14,636 nt of DNA from an uncultured Variovorax sp. (GCA_903872875.1 CAIQMJ010001046.1:1-14636); one strand, 5' to 3'; shown: positions 1 through 6,891, counted from the first letter of the stretch. The notes: generated by a model not told the origin, from the letters alone. Numbers and translations are program-made.

Positions 1-315
1 CGCCGCGATGTTGCTCATGTGGATCTCGAAGATCGGGAACGGCATCGCCTTGATCGCATCGTGCAGCGGCACCCCGTGCTGCGTGAGCCCGGCCGGGTTC
101 AGCAAGGCGCCCTTCGCCACGTCGATGTTCTCGTGCATCCGGTCGATCAGCGCGCCCTCATGGTTGGACTGCAGGATGTCGAGCTCGACCTGCAGTTCCT
201 CGGCGAGCTTCAGCAGGCGCTCGTTGATCTGCGCCAGCGTCGTCGTGCCATAGATGTGGGGCTCGCGGCGGCCGAACAGGCTCAGGTTCGGGCCGTGCAG
301 GACAAGGATCTTCAT
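1..315 (-). CDS. aroQ: Type II 3-dehydroquinate dehydratase, partial (C-terminus beyond left edge)
   Basis: This family interconverts 3-dehydroquinate and 3-dehydroshikimate, in the cytosol, either for aromatic amino-acid synthesis or for quinate breakdown. The 105 visible residues start MKILVLHGPNLSLFGRREP and carry the family's early blocks: GPN near residue 8, GRREP with catalytic Tyr22, QSNHEG at 49-54, NPAG at 73-76 and EIHMSN at 97-102 with the second catalytic His99. The usual NPGAYTHTS stretch reads NPAGLTQHG, so the substrate-binding His has become Gln, with a His one position later. It lies 5 bases downstream of the dctP stop codon, so the two are almost certainly co-transcribed. 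That suggests a catabolic paralog tied to an imported substrate, not the housekeeping copy. The family call is firm; the physiological role is inferred. The remainder, including the C-terminal Arg region, is not visible. Confidence 0.9.
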   Translation of the reverse strand, partial: MKILVLHGPNLSLFGRREPHIYGTTTLAQINERLLKLAEELQVELDILQSNHEGALIDRMHENIDVAKGALLNPAGLTQHGVPLHDAIKAMPFPIFEIHMSNIAA

Positions 316-320
316 GGGGT

Positions 321-1337
321 TCACTTCCGGATGCGGGCCAGCTCGTCGGTGTAGAGCTTGGCGATGGTGGGGTCGTAGGTGGCGAGGAACTTCTCGGTCA
401 CGGGCTTGACGGCATCGCGCATGCGGGCCTGTTCGGCGGCGCTCAGCTCGTTGTATTGCATGCCCTTGGACTGCAGCTCGGCCACAGCCTTCTGCGCAGC
501 GGTGCGGCTCACCTCGCGCTGGTAGGCGCGCGACTCGTTGGCGGCGTCATGCATGATCTTCTGCTCGGCCGGCGACAGCTTGTCCCAGAAGCGCTTGCTG
601 ACCAGCACGATGTTGGCCGCGTAGACATGGTTGGTCGCCGTCACGTACTTCTGCACTTCGTAGAACTTGTTCGACAGGATCACGGCGAACGGGTTTTCCT
701 GGCCGTCCACCGCCTTCGATTCCAGCGCGCCGTACAGCTCGGCGAAGGGCATCGGCAGCGGATTCGCCCTGAGCGTCTTGAAGGTCTCGAGGAACACCGG
801 GTTCGGGATCACGCGGATCTTCAGGCCGTCGAGGTCTTCCGGCTTGGTGATCGGGCGCTTGCTGTTCGTCACGTTGCGGAAACCGAGGTCCCAGTAGCCC
901 AGCGCGACCAGGCCCTTCTCTGGCAGCTTGGCGATCAGCGCCTGACCCAGCGGGCCGTCGAGCAATGCATCGGCCTGCGCGAAGCTGCTGACCGCAAAGG
1001 GGAAGTCGACCAGCCCCATCTCCTTCACGATGCCGGCCAGCGAACTGGTCGCGGGCGCCGACATTTCCTGCACACCGCCCTGCAGCGCGGACTGCTGCTG
1101 CAGCTCGTTGCCGAGCGCCGAGGCCGGGAATTCCTGCACCTTCATCTTGCCGCCGCTCTTGGCGGACACCAGCTCGGCGAAGCGCTTGACGCCGAAGCTC
1201 ACCGCATGGTCGGGGTTGTTGATATGGCCGAACTTGATGACCCGCTCCTGGATGTCCTGTGCGAATGCGGGCGTGGCGGGAATGGCAAATGCGGCGAGCA
1301 GGCTGGCCGATGCCAGCGCAAGGCGAAATGATTTCAA
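321..1337 (-). CDS. dctP: TRAP transporter solute-binding protein, DctP family
   Basis: This is a periplasmic receptor that delivers an organic acid to a Na+-driven TRAP permease. It has 338 residues, the usual DctP length. A Sec signal peptide (residues 1-26, ending PAFA) leads into the mature protein. Typical DctP features are GFRNVTNSKRPI near 152-163, GLKIRV at 171-176 with the carboxylate-binding Arg175, PMPFAELYGALE near 195-206 and DGQENP at 211-216. I chose a TTG start at 1337 because GGAGA lies just upstream and the signal peptide begins there; the first in-frame ATG (1445) would add 36 non-signal-like residues and cross the operator. No DctQ/DctM membrane subunits are in the window; they may lie left of aroQ. 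Substrate is unknown. The adjacent dehydratase hints at a quinate- or shikimate-like acid, but C4-dicarboxylates or other acids are possible. Confidence 0.93.
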   Translation of the reverse strand: MKSFRLALASASLLAAFAIPATPAFAQDIQERVIKFGHINNPDHAVSFGVKRFAELVSAKSGGKMKVQEFPASALGNELQQQSALQGGVQEMSAPATSSLAGIVKEMGLVDFPFAVSSFAQADALLDGPLGQALIAKLPEKGLVALGYWDLGFRNVTNSKRPITKPEDLDGLKIRVIPNPVFLETFKTLRANPLPMPFAELYGALESKAVDGQENPFAVILSNKFYEVQKYVTATNHVYAANIVLVSKRFWDKLSPAEQKIMHDAANESRAYQREVSRTAAQKAVAELQSKGMQYNELSAAEQARMRDAVKPVTEKFLATYDPTIAKLYTDELARIRK

Positions 1338-1396
1338 GGCTGTCTCCGTTGTTGATCGATGCGATGGATGCCGGTCATTGACCGTTCGCGAAAGCA

Positions 1397-1425
1397 ATAC
1401 TAACTGTAAGTGGAAAATATTTCCA
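1397..1425 (-). promoter_or_regulatory. Candidate sigma70-type promoter for dctP-aroQ
   Basis: Read on the minus strand, TGGAAA (1425-1420) and TAGTAT (1402-1397) are separated by 17 bases and each matches its consensus hexamer at four of six positions. The predicted transcript would start roughly 50 bases before the TTG start codon. The -35 hexamer and part of the spacer lie inside the palindrome at 1410-1426, which would fit repression by the divergent IclR protein. This rests on pattern matching only. Confidence 0.4.
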
Positions 1426-1426
1426 C
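1410..1426. promoter_or_regulatory. IclR-type operator palindrome
   Basis: GTGGAAAATATTTCCAC has two perfect 7-base arms around a 3-base centre. Its core TGGAAAATATTTCCA differs at one defined position from the E. coli IclR box TGGAAATNATTTCCA. It lies between a divergently transcribed IclR-family gene and the operon that gene probably controls. A weaker related site with GGAA and TTCC half-sites (1430-1442, centre 18 bases away) follows and could hold a second dimer. Binding is inferred. Confidence 0.65.
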
Positions 1427-1462
1427 ATCGGAAACACCTTCCCACTTTGGTAGAGTTCGGGC

Positions 1463-2242
1463 ATGAGCGGAATCCTCGAACGCAGCTTCAAAGTCCTCGA
1501 ACATCTGGCGGCCCATCCGGAAGGGCAGCCGCTGTCCACGCTGGCGAACGATCTCGAGATGCCGCTGAGCGCCACGCATCGCCTGCTCACTGAACTGACT
1601 CGCTGCGGCTACGTTCGGCAGGCGCGCGACCAGGGCGACTACATCCTCACCATCAAGCTGGTGTCGATGGGACTGAGCTTCCTGAGCGCATCGGGCGTGG
1701 TCGACGTGGCGCAGCCTTCGCTCGACCGCCTGGCGGAAGAGTCGGGCGAACTGGTGCGGCTTGCGGTGATCGACGGCGACGACCTGACCTTCGTGGCCAA
1801 GGCACAGGGCGCCAAGCGCGGCTTGCGCTACGACCCCGACATGGGGCTGTCGGTGCAGCTGTCGTGCAGCGCGGCCGGCCATGCCTGGCTGGCCGCGATG
1901 ACGGACGAGGAAGCGCTCGCGCGGGTCGGCAGGCAGGGCTTCGGCGCACCGGAGAAGTTCGGTCCCAAGGCGCCTACCACGGTGAAGGCGCTGCTCGCGC
2001 ACCTGCGCACCACGCGCAAGCGCGGCTTCAGCATGATCTCGGACATGTTCGCGCCGGCGATGGCGTCGATGTCGGCCGTGGTCCAGGCGCGCGGCGCGGC
2101 ACTGGGCGTGGTGACGATCGCAGGCCCGATGGTGCGGCTGACCGACGAGCGCATGGAAAGCCTGGCCGACGGCTTGCTGCGTACCGCGGAGGAGATCGCG
2201 AACGCGAGCCCGGCCTCGACGCTGTTCAAGCGGCGCGAATAG
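1463..2242 (+). CDS. IclR-family transcriptional regulator
   Basis: This is a 259-residue DNA-binding regulator of the usual IclR length. Residues 5-55 form the N-terminal winged helix-turn-helix, with LSTLANDLEMPLSATHRLL as the recognition segment. Residues of about 75-250 form the GAF-like effector domain, including the conserved RYDPDMGLSVQLSCSAAGHAWLA-like stretch that lines the ligand pocket in this family. It is transcribed away from dctP-aroQ across a 125-base spacer that contains an IclR-box palindrome. It therefore most likely controls that transporter operon and its own gene in response to the imported acid or a metabolite of it. The ATG at 1463 puts the helix-turn-helix at the expected distance from the N-terminus. 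The effector identity cannot be read from sequence. Confidence 0.93.
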   Translation: MSGILERSFKVLEHLAAHPEGQPLSTLANDLEMPLSATHRLLTELTRCGYVRQARDQGDYILTIKLVSMGLSFLSASGVVDVAQPSLDRLAEESGELVRLAVIDGDDLTFVAKAQGAKRGLRYDPDMGLSVQLSCSAAGHAWLAAMTDEEALARVGRQGFGAPEKFGPKAPTTVKALLAHLRTTRKRGFSMISDMFAPAMASMSAVVQARGAALGVVTIAGPMVRLTDERMESLADGLLRTAEEIANASPASTLFKRRE

Positions 2243-2374
2243 CGGCCTTTGTGCGGCGGGCGCTCGATCCATGTGCTCGAGACGGGGCGCTCCGTAGAAT
2301 CCGCGCGGCGTCAGGCCATCCACGCCTTCCGTCCGCGGACAGGCTGCCGGCGCCTTCCCCATTGCAACCGTCCG

Positions 2375-3034
2375 ATGCTTCCCACTCCCTCCCTGCCCTA
2401 CCTGCTTCTGTCGCCAGCGGACCCTACGGCTGACGCCGCGACATCAATGCCACCTGGCGGCCCCTCCGCCGCGCATGCGCGCCTGCTCAATGCCGCAGGC
2501 CGTTGGGCCGTACACGGCGGCGCGCAGTTGCCGCTTCTCGTGTGGCCCGCGACGGACGCCGTCGCGGCGCACGCGGCGGCAGACAGGGCAGCCCGGTCTC
2601 GGGGCCAGCTCATCCAGGTCGTCTCGCGTGCAGATGCCGCGTGGGTCGAAGGGCGCGACATCCAGCCGTTCACCGAGGCCTTCGAATCCGCACTCCACCG
2701 CGCCGCTCCACAGAGTGCAGCCAAGGCAAGACGCCTGCGCACCGAAGCCGACAAGCTCGAGGCGTTCTGCCTGGTCGTGCGGGCCGCGTCGGTCGCCATG
2801 GATCAGGCGGCATTCGCCGAAGTCGGCCGGGCTGCATCGAAGGCGCTGCGGGCCAGGTTCGGCGGTGGATCGATCACCTCGGTCTTCGCCTGGCTGGCCG
2901 GCCCGGCGGGACAGCAGGCACTGGAGAGCGTGCTCACCGGCGAGGTGGAACTCGCCGGCGCGCTGTCGACCCGGCAGGTCGCCGAAGCCATGCAGTTGGC
3001 ACGACAGGCGGAGTCGCTTCGCGAGAAGGGCTGA
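2375..3034 (+). CDS. Hypothetical protein, Ala/Arg-rich, no family recognised
   Basis: I do not recognise this 219-residue protein. The frame shows steady high GC at third positions with no stops, and its complement lacks any motif, so I believe it is coding. It is mostly helical in appearance and has no clear signal peptide, membrane segment or metal motif. The N-terminal part holds short hydrophobic strands (LPYLLLSP near residue 7, QLPLLVWPA near residue 52). Residues of about 120-219 look like a helical bundle with repeated Ala-rich heptads. The start is uncertain: ATG 2375 has no good ribosome-binding site, ATG 2447 would shorten it by 24 residues, and the frame is open back to 2249. It follows the IclR gene on the same strand after 132 bases, with no evident functional link. 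Confidence 0.6.
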   Translation: MLPTPSLPYLLLSPADPTADAATSMPPGGPSAAHARLLNAAGRWAVHGGAQLPLLVWPATDAVAAHAAADRAARSRGQLIQVVSRADAAWVEGRDIQPFTEAFESALHRAAPQSAAKARRLRTEADKLEAFCLVVRAASVAMDQAAFAEVGRAASKALRARFGGGSITSVFAWLAGPAGQQALESVLTGEVELAGALSTRQVAEAMQLARQAESLREKG

Positions 3035-3113
3035 TCGCGGCGACGGCTGACACGGCAGGCAGTGCCCATCGGGCCATCATTCGGACGACTCAACCCAATC
3101 TCTGGAGAAGCCA

Positions 3114-3362
3114 ATGAACAAGATCCTGATTGCACTCGCCGCATCCCTCACCGTGCTGACCGCTGGCGCCCAGATCGGCAAGGCCGCTTCCGAGGCCACC
3201 GACTCGGCCAAGCACAAGATCGACGAGAAGCGCGCGGACAACGAGGCCAAGAAGAGCGGCCCGGTCGGCAAGGCGGTCAACAATGTCAAGTCGGGGTATC
3301 ACAAGAACCGCTCCAAGGCCTCGGCCGACAAGGCCAAGAAGGCATTGAAGGACGCGGGCTGA
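3114..3362 (+). CDS. Small secreted Lys/Ala-rich protein, unknown function
   Basis: This 82-residue protein has a clear ribosome-binding site (GGAGAA, 6 bases before the ATG) and a short Sec signal peptide, MNKILIALAASLTVLTAGA. The mature part of about 60 residues is very hydrophilic and strongly basic. It is rich in Lys, Ala, Ser and Asp, has no Cys, and looks like one or two amphipathic helices (SEATDSAKHKIDEKRADNEAKK, then a second Lys/Ala helix at the end). Comparable small exported proteins are common in Comamonadaceae as hypothetical proteins. No enzymatic motif is present. A role in the periplasm or envelope, for example stress protection or binding of anionic polymers, is only a guess. 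Confidence 0.75.
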   Translation: MNKILIALAASLTVLTAGAQIGKAASEATDSAKHKIDEKRADNEAKKSGPVGKAVNNVKSGYHKNRSKASADKAKKALKDAG

Positions 3363-3423
3363 ACGGTTCACTGAAGACGGGGTCGGCCCGAAGGGATGCG
3401 GGAACACCGCCGGGAGCCGGGCC

Positions 3424-3441
3424 GTCCTGGTGTGCCAGGAC
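3424..3441. terminator. Hairpin between convergent genes, possible terminator
   Basis: GTCCTGG and CCAGGAC form a perfect 7-base-pair stem around a TGTG loop. It lies in the 89-base gap between the convergent small secreted protein and ModE-type genes. Neither side has a run of T, so it is not a standard Rho-independent terminator, but the position suits bidirectional termination or mRNA end protection. Confidence 0.35.
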
Positions 3442-3451
3442 CATGCCGTGA

Positions 3452-3805
3452 TCAAGGCGCAAGCAACCTGGTCAGGGCGGCGATATCGGCCGCTGCGGCC
3501 AGACGAGCCGTGCTCTCGATGGCGCGGTAGTGCTTGATCATCTTGCGGCCGGTATCGGTGAGCTGCGTGCCGCCGCCATGTGCGCCTCCGGCAGCCGTAC
3601 TGACCGCGGGCGAGCTCAACGCGCGGTTCATCTCGTCGACCAGCATCCAGGCGCGCCGATACGACATTCCCAGCCGCCGTCCGGCAGCCGAGATGGAGCC
3701 GGTCTCCGCGATCGCTTCCAGCAGCGCGATCTTGCCGGGCCCGACCGCGATGTCGTCGTCACGGTGGATGCGCAGACGGAACTGGACCTTGGATTTCATC
3801 TCCAT
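3452..3805 (-). CDS. ModE-type winged-helix regulator lacking TOBE domain
   Basis: This 117-residue protein matches the N-terminal DNA-binding domain of ModE. The pattern runs RIHRDDDIAVGPGKIALLE, then AIAETGSISAAGRRLGMSYRRAWMLVDEMN (helix-turn-helix, residues 31-60), a Gly-rich wing (GGAHGGGTQLTDTG, residues 73-86) and a dimerising helix. Full ModE has about 260 residues, with two molybdate-binding TOBE repeats; here the protein ends right after the DNA-binding domain, so direct molybdate sensing is unlikely. The ATG at 3805 has GAGGA five bases upstream. It lies 13 bases after the molybdopterin-fold gene on the same strand and is probably co-transcribed with it. That pairing suggests a shared role around molybdenum or molybdopterin, but the target is unknown. 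Confidence 0.85.
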   Translation of the reverse strand: MEMKSKVQFRLRIHRDDDIAVGPGKIALLEAIAETGSISAAGRRLGMSYRRAWMLVDEMNRALSSPAVSTAAGGAHGGGTQLTDTGRKMIKHYRAIESTARLAAAADIAALTRLLAP

Positions 3806-3818
3806 GCAAGTCCTCGCA

Positions 3819-4361
3819 TCAGTTCAGGGCCCGGATCTCGACACGCGCGAGATTGCGTACATAACGCGGTCCTGCACGGCGATCGGCGTTGGAGATGAGC
3901 GCGATGCGCCCTTCGTGGTCGTCCAGGGGCCGGCCATCGCGCTCGAACAGCACCAGCACGCCATCGCCGACGGCCGTGTTCGTCAGCTCCAGCCACGAGA
4001 AGACCGCGCGGTAGCCATCCGTGGCAGTTGCGATCACCACCAGGGTCTTCCACTCGTTACGGTCGGACGACAGGAGGCCGGCACGTTCGATCAGTGAGGC
4101 GAGCCTGACGCCGCGGACGGTGGACGACGTGGCAACACCCTGCGCGGTTCGAGACTGCTGGAACTGGACGACATCGGCGGCGGGCGAGGTCGCCAGCGCC
4201 GCGGCATCGACCGTCAATGCGGACTTGACCAGACCATCGATGACGACGACCTGTGAAACCGGCTGAGCCCCGGCGACAAGGCCGTGCAATGCGACGGCGG
4301 CTGCGACGATGAAGGCACGAAACGACGGCACATGAACCCACGATTTGAAAGCAGCTGTCAT
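3819..4361 (-). CDS. Exported molybdopterin-binding-fold protein (sulfite-oxidase-like domain), cysteine-free
   Basis: This 180-residue protein has a hydrophobic N-terminal segment (about residues 13-32, ending VAGAQP) typical of a Sec signal peptide; no twin-arginine motif is present. The rest resembles the oxidoreductase molybdopterin-binding domain of the sulfite oxidase/YedY type. The cues are GVRLASLIERAGLL (84-97), ATDGYRAVFSWLEL (113-126), DGRPLDDHEGRIALISNAD (142-160) and RYVRNLARVEI (166-176). The whole protein contains no Cys, so the cysteine that ligates molybdenum in genuine enzymes is missing. It may bind a ligand or partner without catalysis. The start at 4361 is preferred over an upstream in-frame ATG at 4421 because it places the signal peptide at the N-terminus. 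It is the first gene of a unit with the ModE-type gene. Confidence 0.78.
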   Translation of the reverse strand: MTAAFKSWVHVPSFRAFIVAAAVALHGLVAGAQPVSQVVVIDGLVKSALTVDAAALATSPAADVVQFQQSRTAQGVATSSTVRGVRLASLIERAGLLSSDRNEWKTLVVIATATDGYRAVFSWLELTNTAVGDGVLVLFERDGRPLDDHEGRIALISNADRRAGPRYVRNLARVEIRALN

Positions 4362-4377
4362 GACCGGCTCGGTACGA

Positions 4378-4407
4378 GTTACATCACCGATGAGTGTATG
4401 ACGGCAA
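4378..4407 (-). promoter_or_regulatory. Candidate promoter for the molybdopterin-fold/ModE-type operon
   Basis: On the minus strand TTGCCG (4407-4402) and TGTAAC (4383-4378) are 18 bases apart, each matching consensus at four of six positions. They lie just upstream of the gene starting at 4361. A small palindrome, CGTGCAGCACG (4412-4422), sits directly upstream and could bind a regulator. The evidence is pattern matching only. Confidence 0.3.
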
Positions 4408-4470
4408 CCGTCGTGCAGCACGCCGTCTGCGTATCATCGATCGAAGCATGCGGCTTCCCATCCAGCTCCG

Positions 4471-6012
4471 ATGACATCCTCCCCTGCCCTGCCCGTGGTC
4501 GCCTGGGGCGGCGACGTCAATCTCGGCCGGCGCCAGCACTACCGGACGCAGGCGATGGGCGCCGCCGATGCGCTCTCCGGCGTGCCCGTGCTGGCCCGTG
4601 CGGACCTGGCGATCGTCAATCTCGAATGCGTGGTCGCGACCGCAGGTCGGCAAGGGGTGGCCAAGGGAGAGTCGGCGCCCTACTACTACCGTGCGCGGCC
4701 CGAGATGCTGACGGTACTCGCAGCGGCCGGCATCGACGTCGTGACGACGGCCAACAACCACAGTGGCGACTACGGCCCGGACGCCCTGGCCGAACAGGCC
4801 ATGCTGCTCGATGCCGCAGGCATCGGCCACGCCGGCTCCGGACCGACGACGGATGCGGCCTTCGCACCGGTGTTGCGGCGCGCCGGCGACGTGCGTGTCG
4901 CCATCTTCTCCATCGACGCGACCCAGCCGCACTTCGCGGCCGGACCGGAACGCTTCGGTCACGCCCACCTGCCATTGACATCGCCGGGCACCTGGACCGC
5001 GTGCCTCGCGCCACGGATCGAGCGGGCGCGCCACGAGGCCGACGTCGTGCTCGTGGCGCTGCATTGGGGACCGAATGGCGAGGCCGCGCCGGGCGCGGAC
5101 GAGATCGCGGTCGGCCATGCGGTGATCGATGCCGGCGCCGATGCGATCCTCGGTGCGTCGGCCCATCTCCTGCAGGGCGTGGAGATCTACCGCGAGCGCC
5201 CGATCGTCCACGATGCCGGCGACCTGCTGTTCGATGCGATCACGCGCGACGATGACGAAGCCGGCGTGTTTTCGCTCTCGCTGGACATGACGGGCGTGCG
5301 CCGCGTGGTGTTCACGCCGATCCAGGTCGGCTTCGGCCGCACGGTCCAGCGCGAGGGCGCGCAGGCACAGGCAGCCGCGCGGCGCTTCGTCGACAAGAGC
5401 GCCGCATTGGGTGCGCAGTTCCAGCGGAGGGACAGCGGCCAGTGCGTGATCGACCTGCATCCACCACACCGCGCACCTGCGCGTGGCGGGGCACGTGCGG
5501 CGATCCCGGCCAAGGCCGCGTACGACCTGGCGGCGATGCGTGCCGCAGTGGTGACGCGGCCGGAGTGGGAGGTGCGCGACACACCGGCCGACGCACAGCT
5601 TGCCGTCCCGGTGCAGATCGGCCCGCTGCGCCTGCTTGGCGTGCGTGCCGGACCGACCGAGCTCACGCGCCGGCGCATGCTCTTCATCGAGACGTTCTGG
5701 GAGCTCGCCGGATCCACGCCCCATGACTGGCGGCTGGACGTGCGCGCGACGCCCATTCAGCCGGCCACGATGCCGGCCTGGGGCCGCTACATGGACCACG
5801 ATCCTTGCGACTGGATGTGGCCGACCAGCCGCTGGACGGCCGGCACGATCTACCGCGACCTCCACGGGCTGCGGCCACCGTCCGCGTCGGCGCTGCACGA
5901 TGCCGTGCTGCAACTGGAGATCGGCCTGGTACGAAGCGGTCAGCGCTTGCAGCACGTCGCCCTGCCCCTGCGTATCCGGCTCGCGCTCGGCAAGCCATCG
6001 CCGACGTCCTGA
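4471..6012 (+). CDS. CapA-family (PgsA-like) metallophosphoesterase-fold protein with extra C-terminal domain
   Basis: This 513-residue protein starts with a CapA/PGA_cap domain: GGDVNLGR (13-20), VNLEC (49-53), ANNHSGDYG (94-102), HWGPNGE (198-204), AHLLQGVEIY (231-240) and DAGDLLFD (248-255). CapA relatives act in poly-gamma-glutamate or other polymer synthesis or turnover, usually at the membrane. Here no signal peptide or membrane anchor is visible, so a cytosolic location is likely. The usual GHHPH motif is GASAH and the GNF motif is GDL, so the metal site is altered. Residues of about 375-513 form a separate beta-rich domain with WPTSRWTAGTIYRDLHGL (450-467). This recalls the beta-sandwich found at the end of some membrane glycosyltransferases. 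ATG 4471 is the first possible start after an in-frame stop at 4399. It lies alone, divergent from the 4361 gene. Confidence 0.82.
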   Translation: MTSSPALPVVAWGGDVNLGRRQHYRTQAMGAADALSGVPVLARADLAIVNLECVVATAGRQGVAKGESAPYYYRARPEMLTVLAAAGIDVVTTANNHSGDYGPDALAEQAMLLDAAGIGHAGSGPTTDAAFAPVLRRAGDVRVAIFSIDATQPHFAAGPERFGHAHLPLTSPGTWTACLAPRIERARHEADVVLVALHWGPNGEAAPGADEIAVGHAVIDAGADAILGASAHLLQGVEIYRERPIVHDAGDLLFDAITRDDDEAGVFSLSLDMTGVRRVVFTPIQVGFGRTVQREGAQAQAAARRFVDKSAALGAQFQRRDSGQCVIDLHPPHRAPARGGARAAIPAKAAYDLAAMRAAVVTRPEWEVRDTPADAQLAVPVQIGPLRLLGVRAGPTELTRRRMLFIETFWELAGSTPHDWRLDVRATPIQPATMPAWGRYMDHDPCDWMWPTSRWTAGTIYRDLHGLRPPSASALHDAVLQLEIGLVRSGQRLQHVALPLRIRLALGKPSPTS

Positions 6013-6021
6013 GGCTGGCGT

Positions 6022-6891
6022 CTACCGCTGCTGGCCCCAGCGACGGACGGTCAGGCGTTCCAGGGTCGCGAAGCCGAGCGTTTCGACGGCCAGGCCGATC
6101 AGCACCACCATCGCGAGGCCGGCGAACACGCGATCGGTGTAGAGCTCGTTGCGGTTCTGGAAGATGTACCAGCCGAGTCCTCCCTTGCCGGACGAGGCGC
6201 CGAACACGAGCTCGGCCGCGATCAGCGTGCGCCACGCGAAGGCCCAGCCGATCTTGAGGCCCGAGAGGATCGCCGGCAGCGCCGCCGGCACGAGGATCTG
6301 CAGCACGTAGCGCAGGCCGCGCAGGCCGTAGTTGCGCCCGGCCATGCGCAGCGTCTCGGGCACGGCCTGGAAGCCGGCGTAGGTGTTGAGCGCCAGCGGC
6401 CACAGCACCGAATGGATCAGCACGAACACCAGGCTTCCGCGGCCGAGCCCGAACCACAGCAGCGCCAGCGGCAGCAGCGCGATGGCGGGCAGCGGATTGA
6501 ACATCGAGGTCAGCGTGTCCAGCAGGTCGCGGCCGAGTTGGGTCGACACCGCCAGCGTGGTCAGCACAAAGGCCAGCAGCACGCCGCCGATGTAGCCCTG
6601 CAGCAGGACCGACAGCGAGATGCCGACCTTCTGCACCAGCTCGCCGCTGGCCAGGCCGTCGACCAGCGCGCGGGCAGTGGCGCTGAAGGTCGGCAGCAGC
6701 AGGTCGTTGTCCTGCCAGCGTGCGGCCAGCTCCCACAGCAGCGCCAGCACGACGAGGATCAGTCCCTTGCGCAGCCAGCCCTGCGCCCAGACGCGCGTGG
6801 CCAGCGGCAGCGGGCGTTCAACGGGTATCTCGTTGAAGGCCTCGAGTCGAAGCTCGTACTCCGGGCGGATCGGCGGGGTCAAAGCGCTCAT
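6022..6891 (-). CDS. NitT/TauT-type ABC transporter permease
   Basis: This is a 289-residue inner-membrane permease of the SsuC/TauC type. About six hydrophobic segments are visible, beginning with GLILVVLALLWELAARW (43-59). The cytoplasmic EAA loop follows the usual pattern: AGRNYGLRGLRYVLQILVPAALP, with the conserved Gly and Pro that contact the ATPase. A longer-than-usual hydrophilic N-terminal stretch of 40 residues precedes the first helix. Its ATG overlaps the ATPase stop codon (ATGA), showing translational coupling. It is the last gene of a five-gene operon and ends 9 bases from the convergent CapA-like gene. The substrate is set by the binding proteins and is probably an organosulfonate or another small acid. 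Confidence 0.93.
   Translation of the reverse strand: MSALTPPIRPEYELRLEAFNEIPVERPLPLATRVWAQGWLRKGLILVVLALLWELAARWQDNDLLLPTFSATARALVDGLASGELVQKVGISLSVLLQGYIGGVLLAFVLTTLAVSTQLGRDLLDTLTSMFNPLPAIALLPLALLWFGLGRGSLVFVLIHSVLWPLALNTYAGFQAVPETLRMAGRNYGLRGLRYVLQILVPAALPAILSGLKIGWAFAWRTLIAAELVFGASSGKGGLGWYIFQNRNELYTDRVFAGLAMVVLIGLAVETLGFATLERLTVRRWGQQR

Noticed and set aside
456..1331. A 291-codon plus-strand frame opposite dctP
   Set aside because: It has shadow-like composition and no motif; the minus strand carries full DctP motifs and a signal peptide.
1378..1406. TTGACC and TAACTG 17 bases apart as a plus-strand promoter for the IclR gene
   Set aside because: The second hexamer matches consensus at only two positions, so I do not list it.
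4384..5955. Long open frame of 523 codons on the minus strand opposite the CapA-like gene
   Set aside because: It is low-complexity Arg/His/Gly-rich, matches no family and lies opposite a plus-strand gene with clear CapA motifs. Long antisense frames are expected at this GC content.
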